Shown: positions 8,774-17,040, numbered from the stretch's first letter. The stretch: 26,624 nt of DNA from CALLCD01 sp039817885 (GCA_039817885.1 JBCBUY010000039.1:1-26624), one strand, 5' to 3'. A program made the numbers and translations. Notes: generated by a model from the letters alone, not told the origin.

Positions 8774-9592
8774 ATGACCGACACATCCAGGGATCTTGAA
8801 GGCCGCAAGGCGTTGGTCACAGGCTCAGCGACCGGACTTGGCGAATGTATCGCCACTCGCCTCGCCGCTCGCGGTGCCGATGTGATTATCAATTGTACGC
8901 GGTCGATCGAAGACGGAGAGAAAGCGGTCGCTGCGTGTACAGAGCTTGGTGCGCAGGCGAGGCTCGTTGTGGCAGATGTCTCGACCGATGAGGGGTGCAA
9001 AGCGCTTGCGGATGCAGCCGGGCAGTGGGGCCGGCTCGATATGCTTGTGAACAATGCGGGGATTACACGCCATGCCCGTGATCACAGCGACCTCGACGCT
9101 TTGTCAAAAGCTGATTTCATGGACACTTATGCGGTGAATGTGGCCGGCCCTTTCCTCGTGCTGCAGGCCTGCAAGGGCCTGCTGGTTGAAGCCCATAGGC
9201 AGACTGGGCGCGCCTCAGCGGTATTGAATGTCTCTTCGATTGCCGGGGTGACGGGCATTGGCTCGTCTGTTGCCTACGCAGCCACGAAGGGCGCGCTCAA
9301 TACGATGACGCTCTCCCTCGCCCGCGCGCTTGCTCCGGCGATTCGGGTCAATGCGGTGTGCCCCGGTTTTATCGGAACACGTTGGTTCAAGGATGAGATG
9401 TCGGCCGAGCAATTTGAAAAACTGGAGGCCGGCGTGGCGGCATCTGTGCCATTGAATGTTGCTTCCGGACCTGATGATATTGCCGCCAGTGCCGTGTTTT
9501 TCCTGACCGATGCGTCGCGCCATGTGACCGGTGAAACACTGCTGGTCGATGCGGGCATGCATCTCGGTTATGCGCCGCTATCCGCCAGGTGA
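8774..9592 (+). CDS. Short-chain dehydrogenase/reductase (SDR family, classical type)
   Basis: The 272-residue Rossmann-fold enzyme has the classical SDR features in order: cofactor loop TGSATGLG (16-23), a DVS motif after beta-4 (68-70), NNAG (93-96), catalytic Ser154/155 in NVSSIAG, and Y168-x-x-x-K172 in YAATK. The late PGFIGT and VTGETLLVDAG segments match FabG-like members. No Arg directly follows the second strand, so the cofactor preference is open. Substrate is unknown; FabG-type 3-oxoacyl reductases and various alcohol or sugar dehydrogenases share this pattern. An AGGGAG stretch lies about 11 nt upstream of the ATG. It is transcribed divergently from the antiporter-queF pair across a 170- to 200-nt spacer and shows no close partner downstream. 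Confidence 0.93.
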   Translation: MTDTSRDLEGRKALVTGSATGLGECIATRLAARGADVIINCTRSIEDGEKAVAACTELGAQARLVVADVSTDEGCKALADAAGQWGRLDMLVNNAGITRHARDHSDLDALSKADFMDTYAVNVAGPFLVLQACKGLLVEAHRQTGRASAVLNVSSIAGVTGIGSSVAYAATKGALNTMTLSLARALAPAIRVNAVCPGFIGTRWFKDEMSAEQFEKLEAGVAASVPLNVASGPDDIAASAVFFLTDASRHVTGETLLVDAGMHLGYAPLSAR

Positions 9593-9662
9593 GTCTTCGC
9601 CTTACCGAAGGGCAAGGCGCTCGCTGGTCAGTCAAAATGCAGATTTGCTGCCCTGATTTCGA

Positions 9663-9681
9663 GCAAGTGAGGACCACTTGC
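9663..9681. promoter_or_regulatory. 7-bp inverted repeat upstream of the porin-like gene (possible operator)
   Basis: GCAAGTG (9663-9669) and CACTTGC (9675-9681) form a perfect inverted repeat around a 5-nt spacer, about 100 nt upstream of the start at 9785. The size fits a dimeric regulator half-site pair, but no regulator can be named. The rest of 9593-9784 holds only weak hairpins. Confidence 0.3.
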
Positions 9682-9784
9682 AGACAAGAGGCAGAGCCAC
9701 ATTCGCCCTGAAATGTGCACCTGCAGCATTATCCCTTTTGAAGGTCGTCGCGATCAGCGACTTCGGCGGAGAAGGGAAGTATTG

Positions 9785-10669
9785 ATGCTGAGAAAACTTG
9801 TTACCGGCGCTGTGTGCGCCAGCGCACTTATGTGCGCTCCGGCTTTGGCTCAAGAGGAAGAAGAAGGTCCCACATTCTTTGGCGGATCGTTTTCTGCGAA
9901 TGTGGCCATCACCACGGATTACACATTCCGGGGCATTTCGCAGTCCTCATCCGATGCAGCGATTCAAGGCGGGTTCGATTGGGCAAGCGACCTCTTTTAT
10001 GTCGGGACTTGGGGGTCCACTGTCGACTTCAATGATGATTTGTCCAATCCGGTAACCGGCGAAGAGATCTCTGACGGATCGTCGACCGAGATTGATTTCT
10101 ATGGTGGCTTCACACCGACCGTCGGTGATGTCTCTCTCGATTTCGGCGTGATCTATTATCTCTATCCCAACGCGCCTGGTGGAAATGACGATGTCATCGT
10201 TCCGACGGTGTTAACACCGGATCAGGCGGCAATTGCCGAAGCGCTTGGCGCAGCACCGGGCGAAGTGCTGGTGGATTTCAACGATCAAAACTATGTCGAG
10301 CTTTATGGTGGCGGCAGTTATGAACTTGGCCCGGTCGAGCTTGGTTTCAGCCTGACCTGGTCGCCCGATTACTATTTCGAGACAGGTGATTTGCTGTTGC
10401 CTGTGCTCTCTGCAAGCGCCCCTGTGGGCAGCCTCTCGGATGTCGCCGGCAGCGGTGTCGACTTCGCCCTGAGCGGGAGCATTGGACGACTTTTCTTCCT
10501 CGACGACCTGGTGCCGGAAGGCGGCGGCTTCGGTGAAGACTATTGGGATTTCGGGATCGGCGTGACAGCCACCTGGTTCGGCATCGACTTCGATGCCCGC
10601 TACATCGACACGTTCGGCCTCGCCGGCAACGGATCGACAGGTGTCTTCACCGTCTCGAAAAGCTTCTGA
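9785..10669 (+). CDS. TorF/Gcw_chp family putative outer-membrane porin
   Basis: The 294-residue precursor starts with a Sec signal peptide (basic MLRK, hydrophobic core, cleavage after ALA at about 22). The mature part opens with the family-typical block SANVAITTDYTFRGISQS, then alternating amphipathic beta-strands rich in Asp, Gly and aromatics, and ends in Phe (VSKSF), a usual outer-membrane barrel terminus. This matches the TorF/Gcw_chp family, predicted beta-barrels of largely unproven function. The start is chosen because the signal peptide begins there and GAAGGGAAG precedes it; an upstream in-frame ATG at 9713 would add a non-hydrophobic extension before the signal. An Asp/Pro-rich insertion at about 135-165 may be an extracellular loop. 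It is monocistronic, ended by a strong terminator. Confidence 0.85.
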   Translation: MLRKLVTGAVCASALMCAPALAQEEEEGPTFFGGSFSANVAITTDYTFRGISQSSSDAAIQGGFDWASDLFYVGTWGSTVDFNDDLSNPVTGEEISDGSSTEIDFYGGFTPTVGDVSLDFGVIYYLYPNAPGGNDDVIVPTVLTPDQAAIAEALGAAPGEVLVDFNDQNYVELYGGGSYELGPVELGFSLTWSPDYYFETGDLLLPVLSASAPVGSLSDVAGSGVDFALSGSIGRLFFLDDLVPEGGGFGEDYWDFGIGVTATWFGIDFDARYIDTFGLAGNGSTGVFTVSKSF

Positions 10670-10687
10670 CCGTGGATGGTCCTCCCC

Positions 10688-10718
10688 GCTGTGCTGGTTC
10701 CTCACGTCCCAGCACAGC
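10688..10718. repeat. Perfect 10-bp inverted repeat after the porin-like gene
   Basis: GCTGTGCTGG (10688-10697) pairs with CCAGCACAGC (10709-10718) around an 11-nt loop. There is no T-tract on either side, so this is not a textbook terminator by itself. It lies directly before the clear terminator at 10730 and could act as a back-up hairpin or an mRNA 3'-end stabiliser. Confidence 0.7.
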
Positions 10719-10729
10719 ATAACTTGTCA

Positions 10730-10766
10730 GGCCGCTGAGTGATTGCTCAGCGGCCCCTTTCTTTTG
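10730..10766 (+). terminator. Intrinsic terminator of the porin-like gene
   Basis: GGCCGCTGAG (10730-10739) and CTCAGCGGCC (10746-10755) form a perfect 10-bp stem with a 6-nt loop, followed on the plus strand by the T-rich cctttctttt. It lies between the convergent porin-like gene and gyrB. On the minus strand the hairpin also forms but lacks a downstream T-tract. Confidence 0.88.
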
Positions 10767-10785
10767 TGGTCAAAGCCGTGACGCG

Positions 10786-13209
10786 TTAGGCATCAACCTC
10801 GGCCTCAAGTGCATTTTCCTGAATAAAGTCGCGGCGCGGTTCAACGATATCGCCCATGAGCCGAGCGAACATATCGTCGGCTTCATCGGCATGGTCGACT
10901 TTGACCTGCAGCAGGGTCCGCGCATTGGCGTCCAAAGTGGTTTCCCAGAGCTGGTCGGCGTTCATCTCGCCCAGCCCCTTATAGCGCTGAATTTTCAGCC
11001 CCTGACGCCCGGAGTCCAGAACCGCCTCGAACAAGCTAGTTGGTCCCATGACATTCACCTCTCCGCCTTTCTCGTGGCGAAGGACCGACGGTTGGGCATA
11101 GAGATCAGCGATCCCGGACGCTCGCTCTGCCAGGCGGCGTGCATCAGGACTTGCCAGTAGGGTTGGGTCCAGAACGAGCTTCTCGTCCACCCCGCGAACG
11201 GTTCGTCCAAGGACCAATGACCCATCTTCAAACTGCCCTGACCAGGTGTCCTCGCTTTCTTCAGCAATGCGGTTAAGGCGCTCCGCTGTCTTTTCGGCTT
11301 CTGCCGCGCCCGCCCCGTCCTGCAACGCGCCGGCGATGGCCGCATGTTCCACAAGAAACGCAGGTGCACGGAGGGTCAGCCGCCACATGGCCTGCTTGAA
11401 CAAGGCCGCTTCCCGCACGCGATCGCGCAAATCCTCGCCCCCGATTTGCGCACCATCATTCAGCATCAGAACCTCTCCGCTCGTCCCCTCTTCAATGAGA
11501 TAGGCTTCCATCTCGGGGTCATCCTTGAGGTAACGCTCGGACTTGCCCCGCACGACTTTGTAAAGCGGCGGTTGAGCAATATAGAGATAACCGCGCTCAA
11601 TAAGCTCCGGCATCTGACGATAGAAGAAGGTCAGAAGCAGTGTACGGATGTGTGCCCCATCGACATCGGCGTCGGTCATGATGATGATCTTGTGGTAGCG
11701 CAGCTTCTCGATGTCGAAGTCGTCGCGCCCAATGCCCGCACCAAGCGCCGTGATCAGTGTACCGACCTGATCTGATGACAGCATCTTGTCGAAGCGGGCC
11801 CGCTCAACGTTCAAGATTTTCCCACGCAGAGGCAAGATGGCCTGATTGGTGCGGTCACGGCCCTGCTTGGCCGACCCGCCCGCAGAATCCCCCTCCACGA
11901 TGAACAGTTCTGACTTCGCCGGATCCTTCTCCTGACAATCGGCAAGCTTGCCCGGCAGCGATGTGATATCGAGCGCGGTCTTTCGGCGCGTAAGCTCGCG
12001 TGCCTTGCGGGCGGCTTCCCGGGCTGCGGCGGCCTCAACAATCTTGGTCATGATGTGTTGCGCGTCTTTCGGGTTCTCTTCGAACCACTCGCCGAGCTTT
12101 TCACTCATCAGGCTTTCGACCACGGGGCGCACTTCGGAGGAGACGAGCTTGTCCTTCGTCTGTGAACTGAACTTCGGATCCGGTACCTTGACCGACAGGA
12201 CGCAGGTCAGTCCCTCGCGAGCATCGTCGCCGGTAATCGAGACCTTCTCACGTTTCGCCGCGCCAGACTCAGCAGCATATTTGTTGATGATCCGGGTCAA
12301 CGCTCCACGAAAACCGGCCAGGTGTGTGCCGCCATCCCGCTGCGGAATATTGTTGGTGAAGCAGAGCACGTTCTCATGATAGCTATCGTTCCATTGGAGC
12401 GATGCCTCGACCGTAATTCCGTCTTTGTCAGCAATGGCGTAGATTGGCTCGGACACCAGCGCGTTTTTCTGGCGGTCGAGATGCTCGACAAAGGCTTTGA
12501 CGCCACCCTCATATTCCAACTCGATTTCCCAGGGCTCCGCCTCGCGCTCGTCGCGAAATACGATGCGCACGCCGGAATTTAGAAAGGCCAGCTCGCGCAG
12601 GCGATGCTCCAGCGTCTTACGATCGTAAACTGTCATGGTGAAGGTCTGGTCGGATGCAAGAAATCGAACCGCGGTTCCGGTGTAAGGACCGGACCCATCC
12701 GGTCTCATCGGGCTATCGCCGATCACCTTCAGGGGGTGCTCGGTCCGCCCTCCGTCGACGAAACGAACTTTATGCTCCTTGCCTTCCCGGTGGATGGTCA
12801 AATCCAGCCAGTGCGACAGCGCGTTCACGACAGACACGCCCACACCGTGCAGACCACCGGAAACCTTATAGGAGTTCTGGTCGAACTTCCCGCCGGCATG
12901 GAGCTCGGTCATGATCACTTCTGCGGCTGAACGTCCCTCCGTCGGGTGCATGCCCACGGGTATGCCACGGCCATTATCGGTGACTTCCGCAGAGCCATCG
13001 GGATAGAGCGTGACGCGCACTTCATCAGCATGGCCCGCCAAGGCTTCGTCGATGGCATTGTCCACGACTTCGTAGATCATATGGTGCAGGCCAGACCCGT
13101 CGTCGGTGTCTCCGATATACATGCCTGGCCGTTTGCGAACGGCTTCCAGGCCTTTGAGGACCTTGATCGAGTCAGCCTTATATTCCGGCTGTTCAGCTGG
13201 ATCTGCCAT
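10786..13209 (-). CDS. gyrB: DNA gyrase subunit B
   Basis: The 807-residue subunit powers negative supercoiling with ATP. The GHKL ATPase domain is clear: YEVVDNAIDEALAG (catalytic E47, Mg-binding N51), DNGRGIPVG and the lid GGLHGVGVSVVNAL. The transducer region follows, then the Toprim domain with EGDSAGGSAKQGRDR (about 440) and DADVDGAHIRTLL, and the C-terminal tail domain with QRYKGLGEMNADQLWETT and EPRRDFIQENAL. Between Toprim and tail sits the usual insert of about 180 residues, of alphaproteobacterial length. The start MADPAEQPEYKADSIKVLKGL fits family N-termini; only a weak GGATA lies upstream. It is separated from recF by two opposite-strand genes instead of following it directly, and faces the marR promoter. 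Confidence 0.98.
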   Translation of the reverse strand: MADPAEQPEYKADSIKVLKGLEAVRKRPGMYIGDTDDGSGLHHMIYEVVDNAIDEALAGHADEVRVTLYPDGSAEVTDNGRGIPVGMHPTEGRSAAEVIMTELHAGGKFDQNSYKVSGGLHGVGVSVVNALSHWLDLTIHREGKEHKVRFVDGGRTEHPLKVIGDSPMRPDGSGPYTGTAVRFLASDQTFTMTVYDRKTLEHRLRELAFLNSGVRIVFRDEREAEPWEIELEYEGGVKAFVEHLDRQKNALVSEPIYAIADKDGITVEASLQWNDSYHENVLCFTNNIPQRDGGTHLAGFRGALTRIINKYAAESGAAKREKVSITGDDAREGLTCVLSVKVPDPKFSSQTKDKLVSSEVRPVVESLMSEKLGEWFEENPKDAQHIMTKIVEAAAAREAARKARELTRRKTALDITSLPGKLADCQEKDPAKSELFIVEGDSAGGSAKQGRDRTNQAILPLRGKILNVERARFDKMLSSDQVGTLITALGAGIGRDDFDIEKLRYHKIIIMTDADVDGAHIRTLLLTFFYRQMPELIERGYLYIAQPPLYKVVRGKSERYLKDDPEMEAYLIEEGTSGEVLMLNDGAQIGGEDLRDRVREAALFKQAMWRLTLRAPAFLVEHAAIAGALQDGAGAAEAEKTAERLNRIAEESEDTWSGQFEDGSLVLGRTVRGVDEKLVLDPTLLASPDARRLAERASGIADLYAQPSVLRHEKGGEVNVMGPTSLFEAVLDSGRQGLKIQRYKGLGEMNADQLWETTLDANARTLLQVKVDHADEADDMFARLMGDIVEPRRDFIQENALEAEVDA

Positions 13210-13239
13210 CGGTTATCCAATCATATGAGAATCGCCTGT

Positions 13240-13268
13240 TTTATAGGCGGTTTTGACCCGAAAGGGAA
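13240..13268 (-). promoter_or_regulatory. Putative gyrB promoter with -10 inside a small inverted repeat
   Basis: On the minus strand TATAAA (13245 to 13240) is a good -10 element, with a weak TTCCCT (13268 to 13263) 17 nt upstream. This would give a leader of roughly 24 nt. The -10 lies in the centre of CGCCT-GTTTTAT-AGGCG (13233-13249), so the hexamer could be exposed in a supercoiling-dependent hairpin. This is a prediction from spacing only. Confidence 0.4.
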
Positions 13269-13304
13269 ACGCGGAATGCCCAAAAGCATGAGCGAAAAAC
13301 AGTG

Positions 13305-13339
13305 TTGACTTCAATCATATATGTAAGTACTTACAAATT
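13305..13339 (+). promoter_or_regulatory. Putative marR promoter overlapped by a 14-bp palindromic operator
   Basis: TTGACT (13305-13310) is a good -35. Seventeen nt on lies the weaker TACTTA (13328-13333) as -10, which places the transcription start at or next to the ATG at 13340. TGTAAGTACTTACA (13322-13335) is a perfect 14-bp palindrome covering the -10, with CATATATG, another palindrome, just before it. MarR-family dimers typically bind such sites to repress their own operon. No Shine-Dalgarno sequence precedes the ATG, in line with a leaderless transcript. Confidence 0.6.
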
Positions 13340-13852
13340 ATGCCAAACACTGATTTTGTAAGGGATTTGGGTGTCACTGCCCTCGGAACGCGGCTGAAAA
13401 GACTGTTTGATCGATTGAACGAACCTGTCACTGCGCTCTATCGACAACAACTCGGCTTCGAACAACGCTGGTTCGCGCTGACGCTCTTCCTTGAACACCA
13501 TGGCCCTTCAACAATTGGCGCGGCGGCGAAAGCGCTGGGCCAGTCTCACGCAGCGGTTGTTCAAGTCGTGAATGCTATGCTCGCTGCAGGTTTGGTGGCA
13601 CGGCAGAAAAACCCCAAAGACAAACGTTCAAGCGTGATTACGCTGACGGCGGACGGTCAGGACATCGCCGCGCAGGTACGCATGCTCAGCCAAGACGTTG
13701 ATCGAGCGGCGCATGCCCTTTTGAAGGAGGCAGCCCCGGACTTGGTCGACGCCCTCGACCAGCTGGACTTGGCGCTGTCGAGACGATCGTTTCATCTGCG
13801 TTTAGCCGACGCGTTATCCCCCTCCATCGACCAGGACATAACACATGAATAG
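13340..13852 (+). CDS. MarR-family transcriptional regulator
   Basis: The 170-residue protein has the MarR layout: an N-terminal dimerisation helix (about 10-38), the winged helix-turn-helix at about 42-106 with recognition helix around QSHAAVVQVVNAMLAAGLV, a wing with the family-type K(D)KRSSVITLTADG, and long C-terminal dimerisation helices. MarR proteins are usually repressors relieved by small ligands or thiol oxidation; no Cys is present here, arguing against thiol sensing. The ligand is unknown. The gene has a perfect palindrome over its promoter (13322-13335), suggesting autoregulation, and overlaps the S41 peptidase gene by 8 nt, so the two form an operon. This pair lies on the strand opposite to recF and gyrB. 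Confidence 0.92.
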   Translation: MPNTDFVRDLGVTALGTRLKRLFDRLNEPVTALYRQQLGFEQRWFALTLFLEHHGPSTIGAAAKALGQSHAAVVQVVNAMLAAGLVARQKNPKDKRSSVITLTADGQDIAAQVRMLSQDVDRAAHALLKEAAPDLVDALDQLDLALSRRSFHLRLADALSPSIDQDITHE

Positions 13853-14792
13853 TATCATTATTGCCCTCACGCTCACCATGTCATTGTGCCCTGCGGAGCG
13901 GATCACGTTGAACGCCGCTGCAGCAGCAATTGAACACCAGTACATTATCGAGGACGAGGCATACGCGACCGCAGCAAGCTTGCGGGCTGTTGCAGAACAG
14001 GCAAGTCTCGGGGACAAATGTCGACGCCCGCAGGCTCTGGCAGAAGACCTTGAAGCTTATCTGCGGGAAACAACCGGCGACCCGCACTTTGCTGTCGACG
14101 CGCCCGATACCAACGCGGGCAACGACAACTGGATCGCCGAGTGGTATAAAGACGGTGCCCGCAATGGCTACGGCCTCGAGAAGGTCGAAATCCTCGAGGG
14201 CAATGTCGGCCTGATCCGCATATCTAGTTTCTACGACATGGCGCATGCTGGCTCGCGGTTGACCGCCGCCTTCGAGCTTGTCGCTGATACCGACGGACTA
14301 ATTCTGGATCTGCGAAACAATGGAGGAGGATCGCCCGAAACGGCGACCCCGCTGATCTGGACATTTCTTCCGGAAACCGCCGAGCCTCCATTGCGCCAGG
14401 AGAGCCGTATACATGAGCTTGATCCACCGGTTAGAATTGTTGGTCCTTGGCAAGCCTACGGCACAGAGCGGCCGCTGGTGATCTTGATAAATTCCAAGAC
14501 CTTCTCCGCCCCCGAAGCCGTCGCGTACAGCCTTCAAGCGGCACATCGCACCACGATCATCGGTGAACCAAGTGGCGGGGGCGCACATATGCTCGGCGAG
14601 GGCCAGAAAATCGGCTCCGGACTGGATCTGTATATTCCCGACACCCGACCCATAAGTCCCGCAACCGGCACCAATTGGGAAAGTACCGGCGTGATACCGG
14701 ACATTACCGCAACCAGCGAGACCAGTCTTGAGGTCGCGTGGAATCACATCCTTGAACTCTTGCGCGTGGCTGACCCCCCCGCTGACAAATAG
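13845..14792 (+). CDS. S41-family peptidase, retinoid-binding-protein-like (TSPc domain) type
   Basis: The 315-residue protein has an N-terminal helical region (about 20-75) and a tail-specific-protease-like domain: GLILDLRNNGGG (151-162), candidate nucleophile S221 in SKTFSAPEA, IIGEPSGGGAH (238-248) and the late block TGTNWESTGVIPDI. This order matches the non-PDZ, IRBP-like branch of S41; no PDZ domain is seen between the N-terminal region and the protease core. A Lys about 25 residues after the Ser, as in CtpA, is missing, so catalysis would need another base, as in tricorn-type members, or may be lost. The first 17 residues are hydrophobic but lack a basic start, so export is uncertain. 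It is coupled to marR by an 8-nt overlap; AGGA lies upstream. It ends 4 nt from convergent recF. Confidence 0.85.
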   Translation: MNSIIIALTLTMSLCPAERITLNAAAAAIEHQYIIEDEAYATAASLRAVAEQASLGDKCRRPQALAEDLEAYLRETTGDPHFAVDAPDTNAGNDNWIAEWYKDGARNGYGLEKVEILEGNVGLIRISSFYDMAHAGSRLTAAFELVADTDGLILDLRNNGGGSPETATPLIWTFLPETAEPPLRQESRIHELDPPVRIVGPWQAYGTERPLVILINSKTFSAPEAVAYSLQAAHRTTIIGEPSGGGAHMLGEGQKIGSGLDLYIPDTRPISPATGTNWESTGVIPDITATSETSLEVAWNHILELLRVADPPADK

Positions 14793-14796
14793 TCTC

Positions 14797-15912
14797 TCAG
14801 GGAGTGAGAGCCGCAGCCCCGTCGCTGACTTCAACCCGAACGGCACGTTTGCCAAAGGCTTCGAACAGAAAGGCCTCCGTCCCTGTCAGCCAAGCTTGAC
14901 CACCCATGTCCGTAAGTTCGTCAAACAAAGCCGCGCGGCGGTCTGCGTCGAGATGAGCGGCCGCCTCATCCAAAAGAATGAGGGGGGTCGGTCCGTCGGC
15001 TCGTTCAGACAGTGCCCGGGCCGATGCCAGGATCAATCCGATCAATAAAGCCTTTTGCTGACCCGTGGAGGCTTGTCCTGCAGGTGCACCCGTTGGCCGA
15101 TGCACAACGGCAAGATCGGCTCTGTGGGGGCCGGAGAGCGTTCGCCCTGCCCCTTTGTCCCGCCACCGGCCGTCGCTGAAAGCAGAGGCAAGTGTGTCGG
15201 CCAGGTCGCCGGGCATGGCATCCGCGACGGCGACCATGGTCTCGTCACCTTCAAGGGAAAGGTCTGCTTTTGGAAAATGGCCCTCAGGTCGTCCATCCAC
15301 GCCCTCTTGCAATCGGCGCAGCACCTCGGCTCGATTGATCATGATCTCTGCACCGTGTTCGGCCATGCGTGCCTCGATGGCGTCGGCCCATGCCGGATCG
15401 AAACGCCCCTGCTCAAGGAGTGCGTTCCGGTCGCGCATGGCCTTTTCATAGGCTGCTGCTGCGCGGCCATGGGCCGGACGATGGGCCATCACCTGCCGGT
15501 CGAAAAAGCGACGACGCTCCGAGGCACCTGTGCGGAAGACGCTGTCCATGGCCGGAACCAGCCAGACGATGCGCATAAGCTCAGCAAGGTCGCTGGCCGT
15601 GGCGGGCGCGCTATCTATCCGCACTGTACGTTTGTTTGCGCCGCTGCCCGGCTCAAGGGCCACACCAAGGCGTTGTCCGTTGTCGAGCTCAGCCGATACG
15701 GCCCAGTGGGCCGGACCCGTTTGACGGGCGATATCGGGTAAGGGTGCATTGCGCAGGCTACGGCCTGGACCAAGTTGGGAGACGGCCTCAAGGAGATTGG
15801 TCTTACCCGCACCATTCGCGCCGAACAGACAAACATGACGGCCGTCGAGTTTCAGATCGAGGGCGTCATAATTGCGATAATTCGTCAGCCGCAAGCGGAT
15901 GAGCGCGGTCAT
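14797..15912 (-). CDS. recF: DNA replication/repair protein RecF
   Basis: The 371-residue protein is an SMC-like ATPase that helps load RecA at gaps with RecO and RecR. Seen are the N-terminal LTNYRNYDALDL, Walker A GANGAGKTN (31-39), the RSLR(N) loop, the signature region SGPHRADLAV, the Gln-rich lead-in STGQQKALLIGLILA and Walker B LILLDEAAAHLD. The length is normal for RecF. The start lies 9 nt after the dnaN stop, the standard dnaN-recF linkage. Only 4 nt separate its stop from that of the opposing S41 gene, so the 3' ends of the two transcripts must overlap or interfere. Confidence 0.97.
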   Translation of the reverse strand: MTALIRLRLTNYRNYDALDLKLDGRHVCLFGANGAGKTNLLEAVSQLGPGRSLRNAPLPDIARQTGPAHWAVSAELDNGQRLGVALEPGSGANKRTVRIDSAPATASDLAELMRIVWLVPAMDSVFRTGASERRRFFDRQVMAHRPAHGRAAAAYEKAMRDRNALLEQGRFDPAWADAIEARMAEHGAEIMINRAEVLRRLQEGVDGRPEGHFPKADLSLEGDETMVAVADAMPGDLADTLASAFSDGRWRDKGAGRTLSGPHRADLAVVHRPTGAPAGQASTGQQKALLIGLILASARALSERADGPTPLILLDEAAAHLDADRRAALFDELTDMGGQAWLTGTEAFLFEAFGKRAVRVEVSDGAAALTP

Positions 15913-15921
15913 ACCTGGTGA

Positions 15922-17040
15922 TCAGACCCTTAGCGGCATCAGCACATACCGTGCTGCCGGATCGCCGGGATCGAGGACGAGCGCCGGAGAGGCAGGATCA
16001 TTGAACAAAAATTCGGCATCGTCCGCTTCGACCTGTCCTGCGATATCGAGGAGGTATTTGGCATTGAAGCCAACTTCCATGGCTTCCGACGCGTAGCTCG
16101 CCTCGAGTTCCTCATTGCCCTGCCCGGTTTCCGCATGGCTGACAGCGAGGGTGAGCTTGTCGTCACCCAGGGTCATTTTTACCGAGCGTGACCGTTCGGC
16201 AGAGACGGTGGAGACGCGATCCACAGCAGCCTCGAAGGCTTTGTTATTAATGGTCAGCTTCTTGTCGTTTCCCTGGGGGATCACACGGGCGTAATCTGGG
16301 AAGGATCCATCAATAAGCTTAGACGTCAGAACCGCGCGACCTGCCCGGAAAACAATTTTGGCATCGGATACTTCCACACCAATGCCAGCGTCCAATCCAT
16401 CGATCAGCCTACGGACTTCGCCAACTGCCTTACGCGGGATGATAACGCCCGTAATACTCTCCGCGCCATCTGGAGATGGCGCTTCAGCAAGTGCAAGCCG
16501 GTGTCCGTCAGTGGCGACCGCGCGGAGGACGTTGCCATCATCACCATCGGCGCTGTGGAGGTATACGCCATTCAAATAGTAGCGGGTTTCTTCTGTTGAT
16601 ATGGCAAAGCGTGTTTTGTCGATGAGGCGCCGAAGCGCGGCGGCGTCGATCTCAAAACTCGCTCCCTCGACCTCGTCCTGCATGGTTTGAAAATCTGAGG
16701 CCGGCAACGTCGGAAGAGCGAAATCGGTCCGTCCGGAACGGATGGCGAGACGCTGGTTTTCAGGCAGGAATTCGAGCGCAACTTCCGCACCTGAGGGAAG
16801 CTTTCTGACGAGGTCAAACAATGTGTGAGCCGGTGCTGTGACGGCACCGGGATCAGATACGCTCGCATCGGCGACGTCCACCGCCTCTATATCGAGGTCA
16901 GTTGCGGTGAGCTTCAACCCCTCGTCACTCGCCGTTAGAAGGACATTGGACAGGATCGGTATCGTGTTTCGCCGCTCAACGACATTTTGGACATGAGACA
17001 GCGCATCGAGCAGATCGGAACGTTCAAGGGTCAGCTTCAT
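15922..17040 (-). CDS. dnaN: DNA polymerase III beta sliding clamp
   Basis: The 372-residue protein has the canonical clamp length. It starts MKLTLERSDLLDALSHVQNVVERRNTIPIL and ends with the family's MPLRV tail, which closes the hydrophobic protein-binding pocket. Three repeated clamp folds of about 120 residues each are consistent with the length and internal pattern. It tethers Pol III and other clamp binders to DNA. The Shine-Dalgarno is weak (GGA about 9 nt upstream). Two stable hairpins lie in the 155-nt gap after dnaA, so dnaN-recF may have a promoter of its own, with GATAATAT at 17092-17099 (minus strand) as a possible -10. Confidence 0.98.
   Translation of the reverse strand: MKLTLERSDLLDALSHVQNVVERRNTIPILSNVLLTASDEGLKLTATDLDIEAVDVADASVSDPGAVTAPAHTLFDLVRKLPSGAEVALEFLPENQRLAIRSGRTDFALPTLPASDFQTMQDEVEGASFEIDAAALRRLIDKTRFAISTEETRYYLNGVYLHSADGDDGNVLRAVATDGHRLALAEAPSPDGAESITGVIIPRKAVGEVRRLIDGLDAGIGVEVSDAKIVFRAGRAVLTSKLIDGSFPDYARVIPQGNDKKLTINNKAFEAAVDRVSTVSAERSRSVKMTLGDDKLTLAVSHAETGQGNEELEASYASEAMEVGFNAKYLLDIAGQVEADDAEFLFNDPASPALVLDPGDPAARYVLMPLRV

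Noticed and set aside
9598..9619. CGCCTT/AAGGCG hairpin after the SDR gene as a terminator
   Set aside because: The stem is only 6 bp, has a 10-nt loop and is not followed by a T-run; alternative pairings compete.
13212..13221. TTATCCAAT near the gyrB start as a DnaA box
   Set aside because: It differs from the consensus in the important 3' CACA part and is isolated.
15055..15741. Long plus-strand open frame (228 codons) opposite recF
   Set aside because: It mirrors recF on the other strand, has no family resemblance or ribosome-binding site, and is rich in residues typical of antisense translation of GC-rich genes.
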